Source of the DNA: an uncultured Clostridia bacterium
GTDB lineage: Bacteria; Bacillota; Clostridia; Peptostreptococcales; Anaerovoracaceae
Length of the DNA stretch: 64,000 bases
Reading direction: 5' to 3'
Assembly: GCA_938045615.1 (NCBI GenBank)
Contig: CALIBC010000181.1
Span: 1 to 64,000 of the forward strand
Made by a program: the position numbers and the translations under genes. Shown in pieces: positions 18,084 to 26,230 of the stretch (position 1 is its first letter; every line of letters begins with the position of its first letter). The notes below the pieces were generated by a model. The model was given only the letters and a program-made list of their open reading frames with translations. It searched no databases and was not told where the DNA came from.

Positions 18084-18346
18084 TGCAAAGTTAAAATCCA
18101 CATCAAAAGCAAGAGATAATGTAAGTAGCAGTAAGTCTTGCAAAAGTAAAGAAAAAGCGTATTTAATCTATGATAAACAGGCATTTAGTGTTACACTTCG
18201 ATCCACAGAAAACAACAAATGTACAGGTTTTTGCTATATTTTGTGGCATGCTAAAACAGCGAATTTTAGGGACACTTTTTTGAGTGCAAGACTAAAATCC
18301 ACTTTAAAAAGGTATATGCATCTATCCTGACAGCTGCCTGTGAATT

Positions 18347-18917
18347 TTATCTTTTGAGAAGGTAAGGCTTTAAAATAACCTTGTCTTTCTCGATTTTACG
18401 TATACCGAAAGCTTCAAGTTTTCGGTAGAGATCGTGGTGCATGAACTCTGTAAGTTCAAGAGGGCTTTTGCCTTCGAACATTTTGACGGGAGCGGAATTT
18501 ATGTGGCTGAGAGCAAGATTCAGAGACTTCTGATCCGTCAACCCCAAAGCGTGTAAATCTGTCCTTTTGGGAAGAATATATCTAAGCTCTATATGCTTGT
18601 TTTCAAGTGAAGCCTTTTGTCCTGATCGCATAGGATCACAATAGAACAGCCGGGTTCTCCTTGCGGAGTGTGAATCGGTTTCAATGTCTTGCGCAGAGGA
18701 GAACTCATCACCGCGATCAGTGTTATGCCGAATTCGGCATAGTTTTTTCTTCGTCATAAGCAGGGAGAAGAACGTGAACATACTTTCTGAATAAGTCCCT
18801 TCCAAGGCGCTTGATTTCTTTACCTACGGTAGATTTATCCTTACCAATGATGCGTGCTATGGCGCTCTTGGTTGAATTGTTATTGATACCGGTTAAGATG
18901 ATTCGTCTTTCCTCTAA
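18347..18917 (-). pseudogene. IS30-family transposase remnant
   Basis: Near the right end the minus strand encodes the N-terminal helix-turn-helix of IS30 transposases (LEERRIILTGINNNSTKSAI, then GKDKSTVGKEIKRLGR). In another frame come the catalytic C-terminal parts TDRGDEFSSAQDIE, RSGQKASLENKHIELRYILP and SPLELTEFM. The segment with the first catalytic Asp is missing and the frames do not join, so the gene has an internal deletion of roughly 450 bases and is inactive. Confidence 0.85.
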
Positions 18918-18983
18918 TTGTACACGGGGGAGGTAGATTTAAAATTTACAGTTCACACAAAAAAAATGTCCGCATCCCCGTGG

Positions 18984-19012
18984 TTGACTGCAATAATGAT
19001 TTGTAATATAAT
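18984..19012 (+). promoter_or_regulatory. Sigma-A type promoter downstream of the IS relic
   Basis: TTGACT, 17 bases, TATAAT: a near-consensus promoter pointing into the DUF2599 region. The 330 bases after it hold only short frames, one of 43 codons (19019-19150) and one of 34 codons at 19217-19321, probably decayed coding sequence. Confidence 0.65.
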
Positions 19013-19346
19013 CTTACATGGTTAGAGTTCTAAAACCAAATCAAATAAGTTATCGCTCAAAAGTTATTTATGAAAAGAAGTATAAAATGGTAAAAAGCAA
19101 AAAATGGGATGGATTTATTATCCAAAGAAAGGAGACCAATCAAAAAAGATAACGGTCGGTGCTATGCAAATATATCTGGTAATAGAAAGATATTTTAAAA
19201 AGGTCTTGGAACTTTAATGGAAGTTAAAACACCAGAAGGAAAAAATTATAAGGTCGGCATAGAACCTGAAATGGACGGGAATGAAAATATTTCAAATATA
19301 AATAATCTGATAGTTAAGTAGAGATGTAGAGAATGATTGTCTCACA

Positions 19347-19988
19347 ATGACCGATATATTTAATGAAGGGGTAAGAAATATATTTGTTATTGGTGCTGGT
19401 TGTAAAAAAGATCTGTTTTCAATTAACTTTAGGTTACCGGTAGGTGCTCATATAAAATACTCAGTAGATCCTTTGAATGAGAATAAGCAAGATGGTTCCT
19501 TAGAAATCTTAGATAAAGACAACAATTTGATCAGTGCAATTGCGAGTCCATATGCAAAGGATGCAAGTGGCAGGAGTTTAGAAACATACTATAAAGTTGA
19601 GGGGCACACAGTAAGACAATATGTGAATCATCTGCAAAAAGGGCATGCTATTACGTACCCCATCACAGTGGCGCCTATGTCAACTTTTAATGTGTATTTT
19701 GATTCTGGGAAATGGATCACAAGGGGTAAACTATTAAGCTTGTCTTTGAATCCGACTAAGTTTCTTAGAGTTGCAATGTTTCAGGGATCTTCGGCGGTTA
19801 GGAAATCCAGTTGGAAGACAGTTTATTATAAATTTCATAAAGATAAAAGATGGAGGAGAACTGAAAGTATGCAGATGCAATATGATTGTCATTGGCATTT
19901 TGCAAAACTAAAGGATAAGTTCAATTTAGAACCATCAAGACCAAATGTCAGCTGGTTTGATATGATACGGGCTAAATGCAACCCGTGA
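19347..19988 (+). CDS. DUF2599-containing protein, probably truncated at the N terminus
   Basis: 213 residues. The C-terminal 90 residues carry the DUF2599 pattern: WITRGKLLSLSLNPT, then a Trp/Lys-rich block, MQMQYDCHWHFAKLKDKFNLEP and a final CNP. The N-terminal half resembles the beta-rich region that normally follows a signal peptide, but no signal peptide is present. A separate frame just upstream (19217-19321, MEVKTPEGKNYKVGIEPEMD, ending NNLIVK-stop) reads like the missing part; a one-base shift at GTTAAGTAG would join them. The gene may be a frameshifted relic or the start may be internal. The area is AT-rich compared with both flanks, suggesting transfer. Function of the family is unknown. 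Confidence 0.65.
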   Translation: MTDIFNEGVRNIFVIGAGCKKDLFSINFRLPVGAHIKYSVDPLNENKQDGSLEILDKDNNLISAIASPYAKDASGRSLETYYKVEGHTVRQYVNHLQKGHAITYPITVAPMSTFNVYFDSGKWITRGKLLSLSLNPTKFLRVAMFQGSSAVRKSSWKTVYYKFHKDKRWRRTESMQMQYDCHWHFAKLKDKFNLEPSRPNVSWFDMIRAKCNP

Positions 19989-20004
19989 TGTGTGGTGAGG
20001 AACA

Positions 20005-20682
20005 GTGAAAAGAGCAGCAATACTTGTGTGCAACAGTTTGATCTGTATATTTAATATGGCGGTGTTGTACCATACCGGAATTGTTCTTGATGAACATCCA
20101 GGTATACGGACGGGTAATGTAATACGAATATTTCCTTGGTATTTACTTCTCATTTCATCCAGTGTACTTATCACGGTTATAGTAATGTTCTATAGGGAGG
20201 CATTGGGCAGAAGAAAAAAGGGTAAGCACAATATAGCTGTGGCCATTATGGTGATTTTGTTGGCACTTAATGTTGCGTTTGCATTTGTCTATAAGAAAGA
20301 AGTCCACAAGCTGGGCGTAAACCGTATTGAGAGCATGGCTTATAAACAAACCAGATATTACAGGAGTGTTTCACTTAAAGAATTGGAAGTAATATTTAAA
20401 ACCGAAAAAAAAAGAGTAGTTTACGTAGGAAGAAAAGATTGTGCTGAATGTGCGGGATTTGAAAAAAATTTTGAATCATATTTAAGAAAAAGAGGTCTTG
20501 AGATAACCACATACTATACATCCAAGGATAGAGATGGGAAAAACAAGGATAGAATGTATGCACTATTGAATCGCTTGAAAGTCGGAAGCGTTCCATGTGT
20601 AGTCTTGATTGGAGATAAAAAAGTACTGAAAAAATGGAATGACCCACAAAAGGAAAAGAGGAATATATTAAGGCACCTATAG
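20005..20682 (+). CDS. Membrane-anchored thioredoxin-like protein
   Basis: 225 residues from a GTG at 20005 (GAGG 4 bases upstream). Three hydrophobic segments lie at about residues 5-25, 43-64 and 76-96. The C-terminal 110 residues form a thioredoxin-like fold: RVVYVGRKDCAECAGFE has a CxxC pair (Cys-Ala-Glu-Cys), and GSVPCVVLIGD supplies the cis-proline loop. The layout recalls bacteriocin accessory/transport proteins that form disulfides outside the membrane. It begins 16 bases after the DUF2599 gene, so they may form one unit. No true family name can be given. Composition is AT-rich. Confidence 0.7.
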   Translation: MKRAAILVCNSLICIFNMAVLYHTGIVLDEHPGIRTGNVIRIFPWYLLLISSSVLITVIVMFYREALGRRKKGKHNIAVAIMVILLALNVAFAFVYKKEVHKLGVNRIESMAYKQTRYYRSVSLKELEVIFKTEKKRVVYVGRKDCAECAGFEKNFESYLRKRGLEITTYYTSKDRDGKNKDRMYALLNRLKVGSVPCVVLIGDKKVLKKWNDPQKEKRNILRHL

Positions 20683-20724
20683 GTGGATCATGGGTTATAG
20701 GACAAAAAGTGTTGATGACTAATC

Positions 20725-20796
20725 CCAATAAACTGGGTACCCACTAGAGTGATGTAGCTCACTCCAGACAACTGCATCACCCCACATTGGGATAGT
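20725..20796. other. Hairpin cluster downstream of the thioredoxin-like gene
   Basis: GAGTGA-TGTAGC-TCACTC forms a six-pair hairpin near 20747-20764, enclosed by CCCAAT (20725-20730) and ATTGGG (20787-20792). No T tract follows. With the rnf terminator at 20903-20943 it occupies the 305-base gap between the AT-rich island and rnfB, in which I see no gene. Confidence 0.4.
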
Positions 20797-20902
20797 ATTT
20801 TCCAACTTTTCTTTTTCGGTCATCTTATTGTAAATGTCAGCTATACTCTTGTTTGTAGGCATTGTTTTTAATATCTCAGAAGCTGCAAGCCCTCATGCAA
20901 AA

Positions 20903-20943
20903 CGACCGCACGACAGGTTCACCCTGAACCCGACATGCGATCG
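20903..20943 (-). terminator. Terminator of the rnf operon
   Basis: CGACCGCACGACAGGTTCA pairs through a three-base loop with TGAACC...TCG (19-pair stem with a few G-U pairs), and on the minus strand is followed by TTTT. It lies 45 bases after the rnfB stop. Confidence 0.75.
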
Positions 20944-20987
20944 TCGATTTAAACATGCTATTCAGTTACACGATGAGCGGGTGCAGT

Positions 20988-21917
20988 TTACGCTTCGGCG
21001 CTCTTCTGCTCATCGCCTTCCTTCTTTTCTGCTCCGGCAGCAGCCGCAGCAGCCGCCTTTTTCTCAGCCGCGGCTTTCTTTGCGGCCTCTATCTTTGCGG
21101 GGTCCACGGCAGGTTTTTTCCTGACTCTCTCGTTATGGATCGCTCCCGTAGGGCAGACCTTTGCGCATGCTCCGCAGTTGACGCACTTCTCAGGATCGAT
21201 GAATGCCAGATTATCCTCAACGTGGATCGCGTCGAACTTGCAGACGGTCGTACACTTCCTGCAACCGATGCAGGCGTTTGCGCACGCCTTTCTTGCAACT
21301 CCGCCCTTATCCGTATTATGACACTTTACGATAACAACATTCTTGGCAGGGCTGATCCTTATCAGAGAGTTTGGACATGCCTCCGCACACGCTCCGCACG
21401 CAACGCATTTTTCCTTGTCAACCGTGGCAACACCATCGATAACGTGTATCGCATCGAAATCACATGCGGCAACGCAGTCTCCCAAACTCATGCATCCGTA
21501 TGGACATGCGTTCATTCCGCCAAACAGGGTCTTGGCAGCCTTACATGTCTTTATATCATTGTACTTCATCAAAGACTGCACGGCATCTTTCGTTCCGTTG
21601 CACATTACAACAGCCACCTTCTTGTCAGCCGCATCTGCTGATTTTCCGAGAATCTCCGCAAGTTTTTTCGCCACATCGGGACCTCCGACGGGACATTTAC
21701 TGCAGGACAATTCACCGTCTTCCACAAGCGCGTTGGCGTAGTCGTCACACCCGGCAAAACCGCATCCGCCGCAGTTTGCACCCGGCAGCGCTTCGCGAAG
21801 CAAAGTAAATCTCTCGTCAACGGGTACGGCAAAAACCTTTGAAGCAAAGCTGAGTATGCAGGCTGCCACAAGGCCGATCGCCACCACTACCAATATTGCC
21901 AATACTATAGGATTCAT
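20988..21917 (-). CDS. rnfB: Rnf complex subunit B, iron-sulfur protein
   Basis: 309 residues with GGAGGCG 8 bases before the start. An N-terminal membrane helix (LAILVVVAIGLVAACILSF) is followed by a 4Fe-4S domain (CGGCGFAGCDDYA...CSKCP) and further clusters, including CMSLGDCVAACDF, CVACGACAEACP, CIGCRKCTTVCKF and CVNCGACAKVCP. This subunit takes electrons from ferredoxin into the Rnf complex. The last 40 residues are a Lys/Ala-rich tail with a run of seven alanines, absent from many homologs. It is the last gene of the operon, followed by a clear terminator. Confidence 0.97.
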   Translation of the reverse strand: MNPIVLAILVVVAIGLVAACILSFASKVFAVPVDERFTLLREALPGANCGGCGFAGCDDYANALVEDGELSCSKCPVGGPDVAKKLAEILGKSADAADKKVAVVMCNGTKDAVQSLMKYNDIKTCKAAKTLFGGMNACPYGCMSLGDCVAACDFDAIHVIDGVATVDKEKCVACGACAEACPNSLIRISPAKNVVIVKCHNTDKGGVARKACANACIGCRKCTTVCKFDAIHVEDNLAFIDPEKCVNCGACAKVCPTGAIHNERVRKKPAVDPAKIEAAKKAAAEKKAAAAAAAGAEKKEGDEQKSAEA

Positions 21918-21933
21918 TTAATTCGCCTCCGTC

Positions 21934-22515
21934 CTATGATACCATGCCCTGAAAGCCCATAAAGCTCAAGGCGAGGATTGCAGCAGTAACCAACGTTATC
22001 GGAACTCCTCTGAAAGAAACAGGCATTCTGCTCTCATCGGCAAGCTTGCTTCTCACGCCCGCCATTATAACCATGGCGAGCAGGAATCCCACTCCGGCGC
22101 CGAACGAATTGACCAGCGCCTCAAGATAATTGTAATTTTCGTCTATGTTCTTGATACAAACACCGAGTACCGCGCAGTTGGTCGTAATCAACGGAAGGAA
22201 CACGCCGAGCGACTTGTAGAGTGCCGGCATACTCTTTTTCATAAACATCTCAACCAGCTGGACCAGCGCCGCGATCACCAGAATGAACACAACCGTTTGC
22301 AGATATCCGAGTTCAAACTTCAGCAGCAGCTGCATGATAGGCCACGTAGCCGCCGTAGCCAGTACCATTACGAACGTCACCGCAATACCCATGCCCTTTG
22401 CGGAGTCAAGATCCTTGGATACTCCGAGGAAAGGACATATCCCGAGGAACTGAGCCAGAGGATAGTTGCTCACAAGTACCATGCTGATAACTATTACTAT
22501 CAAACTGTTTATCAT
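21934..22515 (-). CDS. rnfA: Rnf complex subunit A
   Basis: 193 residues, six membrane helices, with the family signatures NYPLAQFLGICPFLGVSKDL, TTNCAVLGV and FGAGVGFLLAM. RnfA and RnfE are antiparallel homologs that bind an iron-sulfur centre within the membrane. It starts 2 bases after the rnfE stop, with AAAGGAG upstream. The length is usual for the family. Confidence 0.97.
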   Translation of the reverse strand: MINSLIVIVISMVLVSNYPLAQFLGICPFLGVSKDLDSAKGMGIAVTFVMVLATAATWPIMQLLLKFELGYLQTVVFILVIAALVQLVEMFMKKSMPALYKSLGVFLPLITTNCAVLGVCIKNIDENYNYLEALVNSFGAGVGFLLAMVIMAGVRSKLADESRMPVSFRGVPITLVTAAILALSFMGFQGMVS

Positions 22516-22517
22516 GA

Positions 22518-23129
22518 TTACTTAACTCCTTTCTTTGCAGCGACAAAGGTAACGGCCGCCATGATCACCGCATACGAGAAAAATCCGCCCGGCGCCAAGT
22601 TGAATATGCCCATTCCCGGTATGAATTTGTCGAAAACATGGATGCCGAACCACGTCCCGTTCCCCAAGAGTTCTCTCATCGAGCCCATCAGGAAGAGCGC
22701 AAACGTAAATCCGATCCCCATTCCGATCCCGTCAAGCGCGGAGTTGAGGATGCTGTTCTTGTTCGCAAACATTTCGGCGCGTCCGAGTATAATACAGTTT
22801 ACAACGATCAGCGGTATAAACAGTCCCAAGGACGCATACAGCGCCGGAACATATGCTTGAAGCAGGAGCTGCACAACGGTTACAAATCCTGCAATCACAA
22901 CTATGTAACACGGAATTCTGACCTTATCGGGTATTATATTCCTCAACATCGAAATTACTATGTTTGAGCATATCAGAACCGCCATCGCGGAAACGCCCAT
23001 CCCTATACCGTTCACCACGCTCGTGGTGACCGCCAGAGTCGGACAGGTTCCCAGAACCAATACGAGCACGGGATTTTCTTTGATAAAACCGTTTGTTAAA
23101 ATGCTGAGTCTGCTTTTCTTATTATCCAT
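22518..23129 (-). CDS. rnfE: Rnf complex subunit E
   Basis: 203 residues from ATG 23129, which shares a base with the rnfG stop (TGATG); GGGAGGTG is 7 bases upstream. Six helices with LVLGTCPTLAVTTSVVNGIG, IVVNCIILGRAE and DGIGMGIGFTFALFLMG. Partner of RnfA in the membrane core that carries electrons from ferredoxin towards the flavin subunits. Confidence 0.97.
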   Translation of the reverse strand: MDNKKSRLSILTNGFIKENPVLVLVLGTCPTLAVTTSVVNGIGMGVSAMAVLICSNIVISMLRNIIPDKVRIPCYIVVIAGFVTVVQLLLQAYVPALYASLGLFIPLIVVNCIILGRAEMFANKNSILNSALDGIGMGIGFTFALFLMGSMRELLGNGTWFGIHVFDKFIPGMGIFNLAPGGFFSYAVIMAAVTFVAAKKGVK

Positions 23130-23698
23130 CACTTAACACCTCCCATTTGCTTGTACTGGTGAAGTGCCGCATATACGCCGTAATGAATCGCGCTTCCGGA
23201 AACCGATGCTCCGGTGATGAACTTGATCTGCCCGTCATCCTTTACATTGGTCGATTTGAGCGCCTTCATTCCCTTGTACTGTTTCAGATATCCGTGATCG
23301 AAATCCTTTGTTCCAAGTCCCGGTGTATCGGCATGCTTTGTTACCTCTATTCCTGTGACTTCCCCGGATTTATTGACGCCGACCATCATCGTCAGCGCTC
23401 CGCCAAACGACTTTGTCACCGCCGTTGCGACAAATCCGCTCTTGTTATTTGCAACGTATACATCCTGAATGTACACGGCTCCCGGCTGTTCGACCACGAG
23501 CTTTCCTTTATATTCAGTGAAAGAGTCCGCCTCTTTCAGCAGCTTTGTTCTCGTCTTGTCTGCCGTGGCTTTCGCATTTTTGTCTATGATAGGATTGGTA
23601 ATCCCGTATACGAGCGCAAGGGCTGCCGTAATCACAAGACATATGCAAACCAAGACCACAACAGGTGCAATATACTCTTTGTACGTATTACTTTTCAT
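23129..23698 (-). CDS. rnfG: Rnf complex subunit G, covalent FMN protein
   Basis: 189 residues from ATG 23698, which has GGAGGTG upstream and overlaps rnfD by 11 bases. One N-terminal helix (IAPVVVLVCICLVITAALAL) and an extracellular FMN-binding domain. The ApbE acceptor site reads FITGASVSG, so the FMN-bearing residue would be serine rather than the threonine usual in this position. HADTPGLGTK is the typical second motif. It is a likely target of the ApbE encoded at 10068-11153. Confidence 0.96.
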   Translation of the reverse strand: MKSNTYKEYIAPVVVLVCICLVITAALALVYGITNPIIDKNAKATADKTRTKLLKEADSFTEYKGKLVVEQPGAVYIQDVYVANNKSGFVATAVTKSFGGALTMMVGVNKSGEVTGIEVTKHADTPGLGTKDFDHGYLKQYKGMKALKSTNVKDDGQIKFITGASVSGSAIHYGVYAALHQYKQMGGVK

Positions 23699-24686
23699 TT
23701 TTATTTGCACCTCCGTAAGTTCTCCTGATGACAACTTTATCTATGAGCGGAGTCATCATATTCATGAACAGAATTGCAAAGGACACGCCTTCCGGATAGT
23801 TACACCAGATACGGATGACCATCGTGATCAGTCCGCACAGGATACCGTATACCAGTCTTCCTTTGCTCATTATCGGGGATGTGACATAATCCGTGGCACA
23901 GAAGAATGCACCGAACATCACACCGCCGGCGCAGACGTGGAATACCGCCATGTGAAGCGCGTTGTAATCCCCGCCCTTTACTCCGTAGTACACCAGCGCG
24001 AACAGGAATACCGAAAGTATGAACGAAACCGGAATGATAGGTGATATTATCTTCTTCCATATGAGAAACGCGCCGCCGATCAAAATCGCAAGAGCGCTGA
24101 CTTCACCCATGGAGCCTCCCACAAATCCTAAGAACAGGTCTGAATTGGACGGCAATTTTCCGGGTTTTCCCTTTGCAATCTCTCCCAGAACACCCAAAGC
24201 GGTAGCTCCTGTCGTGGCATCGGTTGCGGACTGACGCGGCACAGGCCATGTCGTCATCTGCGTCGTAAACGACAGCAGAAGCACTATACGTCCTACTATC
24301 GCCGGATTTGCGATATTTCTTCCCAGTCCTCCGTACAGACACTTAACTACCACGATAGCGGCAAAACATCCTATTACCGCCATCCAATAAGGGAAATTCG
24401 ACGGCAGGTTCATCGCCAGAATCGCTCCTGTGACGCAGGCGCTGAGATCCTTGACGGTATCGGGTTTCTTCATGAGTTTACCGTATGCGTATTCGAAAAA
24501 TGCGCACGCAGCCATACAGACCGCCGTCAGAACAACGGGTCTGTATCCGAATACGACCACACTCATCACAAGCGAAGGCACAAGCGCAAACAGAACCATC
24601 ATCATGGTCTTGCTCGTATCCAGACTCGTTACCAGATGCGGCGACGAGGATACTGTCAAATTGTTATAATAAGTTTTCTTATCCAT
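23688..24686 (-). CDS. rnfD: Rnf complex subunit D, covalent FMN protein
   Basis: 332 residues from ATG 24686, which overlaps the rnfC stop by one base (TGATG); a GTG one codon earlier is also possible, and AAAGGAGG lies just upstream. About ten membrane helices, with GGLGRNIANPAIVGR and the flavin attachment motif DATTGATALG, in which the last Thr of TGAT carries FMN. RnfD couples electron flow to ion movement. Confidence 0.96.
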   Translation of the reverse strand: MDKKTYYNNLTVSSSPHLVTSLDTSKTMMMVLFALVPSLVMSVVVFGYRPVVLTAVCMAACAFFEYAYGKLMKKPDTVKDLSACVTGAILAMNLPSNFPYWMAVIGCFAAIVVVKCLYGGLGRNIANPAIVGRIVLLLSFTTQMTTWPVPRQSATDATTGATALGVLGEIAKGKPGKLPSNSDLFLGFVGGSMGEVSALAILIGGAFLIWKKIISPIIPVSFILSVFLFALVYYGVKGGDYNALHMAVFHVCAGGVMFGAFFCATDYVTSPIMSKGRLVYGILCGLITMVIRIWCNYPEGVSFAILFMNMMTPLIDKVVIRRTYGGANKNEK

Positions 24687-25999
24687 CACTTACTTCCGGC
24701 CTCCTTTACCATTGCTTTTCCAAGTTTGTTCATAAAAGCAAGCGGACGTCTTGCCGGACATACATATGAACAGCTTCCGCACTCCATACACTGCATCACC
24801 TGCAAATCGTTGAGCGCCTGTACATCCTTCCGCTCGTAGGCATCCGCATATCCGGTTGGAAGCAGACCGAAAGGACAGGCTTTATGACACCTGCCGCAGT
24901 TGATACATGCCGTTTCTTCCGGTATGTACGCCTGCTCCTTTGAAAATGCCAGTATAGCGTTGTTGTTCTTCACTATAGGCATCTCATCCGAAAAAACCGC
25001 TCTTCCCATCATGGGACCGCCCATCAGGATTTTCGTCGGGTCTTCCTTGTAACCACCGCAGAATTCAATCACATCGTGTATTTGCGTTCCGATCGGCGCA
25101 ATTATATTTTTAGGTTCTGCGACCGCATCTCCGTCCACGGTCATTCTTTTCTTTACAAGTGGGATCCCATCTTTCAGATACTGCCCTAAAAAGGCAATCG
25201 ACGTTACGTTGGAAACTATAACACCCAGATCCGCCGGAAGGACTCCCGCAGGACACTCTTTGCCCGTCACCTCGTATATCAGAACTCTCTCGGCGCCTTT
25301 CGGATAACGCGCCTGAAGCTCAAATGTATGGATATTGTCGATACCCTGCTCTTTTAAAAGGCTGTTGAAGTTTGAAATGGCATCCTGCTTATTGTCCTCT
25401 ATGCCTATATAGCAGTTATCCAGTTCCAAGTACTTCATCACGGCTTTCGCCCCGTCGATCACGTTCTGCGCATCCTCAAGCATGGTTCTGTGATCCGAGG
25501 TAATGAACGGTTCACATTCGGCGCCGTTTATGATCAGAGTTCTGACCTCATCTCTGTTTTTGGGATTGAACTTGATATGCGTCGGAAAAGACGCACCCCC
25601 AAGTCCCACAAGACCGCTTGCCCTTGTTGCGGCGACAAAGCTCTCAAGATCCGTGATTTCAGGAACCCTGATATTCTCCGAAAGCTCCTGCTTCTTGTCG
25701 GTCTCTATGACCACAAGATTATCACTTCCACCCATTGCATTGCGCTGTGTCTCAATACCTGTGACTTTACCCGACACACTTGAGTGTATCGGTGCACTCA
25801 CAAACGCCTCCGTGTCACCGATGACCTGACCTACCTTGACCTCGTCACCTTTCTTCACAAGAGGTTGACATGGCGCTCCGATATGTTGAGACATTGAGAT
25901 CTTAACGATATCCGGTATCGGCATCACTTCGGTTTCACGTCCGGCCGTGTTCTTGTAATGACCGGCGTCAATGCTGGGCAAGTGCTTTGCATTACTCAT
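24686..25999 (-). CDS. rnfC: Rnf complex subunit C
   Basis: 437 residues from ATG 25999 (AAAGGAAGG upstream). A barrel-sandwich domain (IGAPCQPLVKKGDEVKVGQ) and a Rossmann-like NADH/FMN domain (GLVGLGGASFPTHIKF, INGAECEPFITSDHR) precede two 4Fe-4S motifs, CINCGRCHKACPFGLLP and CMECGSCSYVCPARRPL. It is the NADH-reducing subunit on the cytoplasmic face. The gene starts the six-gene operon; the order C-D-G-E-A-B is that of clostridia. Confidence 0.97.
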   Translation of the reverse strand: MSNAKHLPSIDAGHYKNTAGRETEVMPIPDIVKISMSQHIGAPCQPLVKKGDEVKVGQVIGDTEAFVSAPIHSSVSGKVTGIETQRNAMGGSDNLVVIETDKKQELSENIRVPEITDLESFVAATRASGLVGLGGASFPTHIKFNPKNRDEVRTLIINGAECEPFITSDHRTMLEDAQNVIDGAKAVMKYLELDNCYIGIEDNKQDAISNFNSLLKEQGIDNIHTFELQARYPKGAERVLIYEVTGKECPAGVLPADLGVIVSNVTSIAFLGQYLKDGIPLVKKRMTVDGDAVAEPKNIIAPIGTQIHDVIEFCGGYKEDPTKILMGGPMMGRAVFSDEMPIVKNNNAILAFSKEQAYIPEETACINCGRCHKACPFGLLPTGYADAYERKDVQALNDLQVMQCMECGSCSYVCPARRPLAFMNKLGKAMVKEAGSK

Positions 26000-26059
26000 A
26001 TTGAAACCTTCCTTTCTCAAAAAAATTACTCCAATTGATCCATATAATCATACGGATAA

Positions 26060-26065
26060 ATTATA
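26060..26065 (-). promoter_or_regulatory. Candidate -10 of the rnf operon promoter
   Basis: A perfect TATAAT on the minus strand, about 60 bases before the rnfC start. The hexamer 17 bases upstream (GTGCTT) is a poor -35, so activation by a regulator is possible. Confidence 0.45.
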
Positions 26066-26090
26066 CACCTGCAAATTCCAAAAAGCACTA

Positions 26091-26133
26091 CCCTATAAAA
26101 AGTTTTTCAAACAAAAAAACTGTTTTTATAGGG
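26091..26133 (-). terminator. AT-rich long hairpin between the decarboxylase gene and rnfC
   Basis: CCCTATAAAAA and TTTTTATAGGG close a 17-pair stem that continues as GTTTTT/AAAAAC with a two-base bulge. It lies 98 bases after the decarboxylase stop and about 25 bases upstream of the candidate rnf -10. It can end decarboxylase transcription and, by position, could also affect rnf transcription. Confidence 0.6.
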
Positions 26134-26230
26134 TGAGTCTTTTTTGTCATTTTTTTGTCAGTCCGAATCATATTTGGCTTGTTTTCAAGGGTAACGGCAG
26201 TTTCCCAGCATACCTGCGAGATAGACTTTT

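Larger units (their letters stand above)
17771..18956. mobile_element. Nested, degenerate IS30-family relics
   Basis: Thirty-nine-base inverted ends lie at 17771-17809 and 18918-18956, with 37 of 39 positions matching (both read GTGAACTGTAAATTTTAAAT from outside). Inside are a decayed IS30 transposase (18347-18917) and a fragment of a DUF4143 ATPase gene (17812-18083). Two further end-like sequences, TGCAAAGTTAAAATCCAC (18084-18101) and TGCAAGACTAAAATCCAC (18285-18302), show that more than one IS30 copy inserted and recombined here. No clear target duplication flanks the outer ends. The stretch 18103-18284 carries no recognisable gene. Confidence 0.8.
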
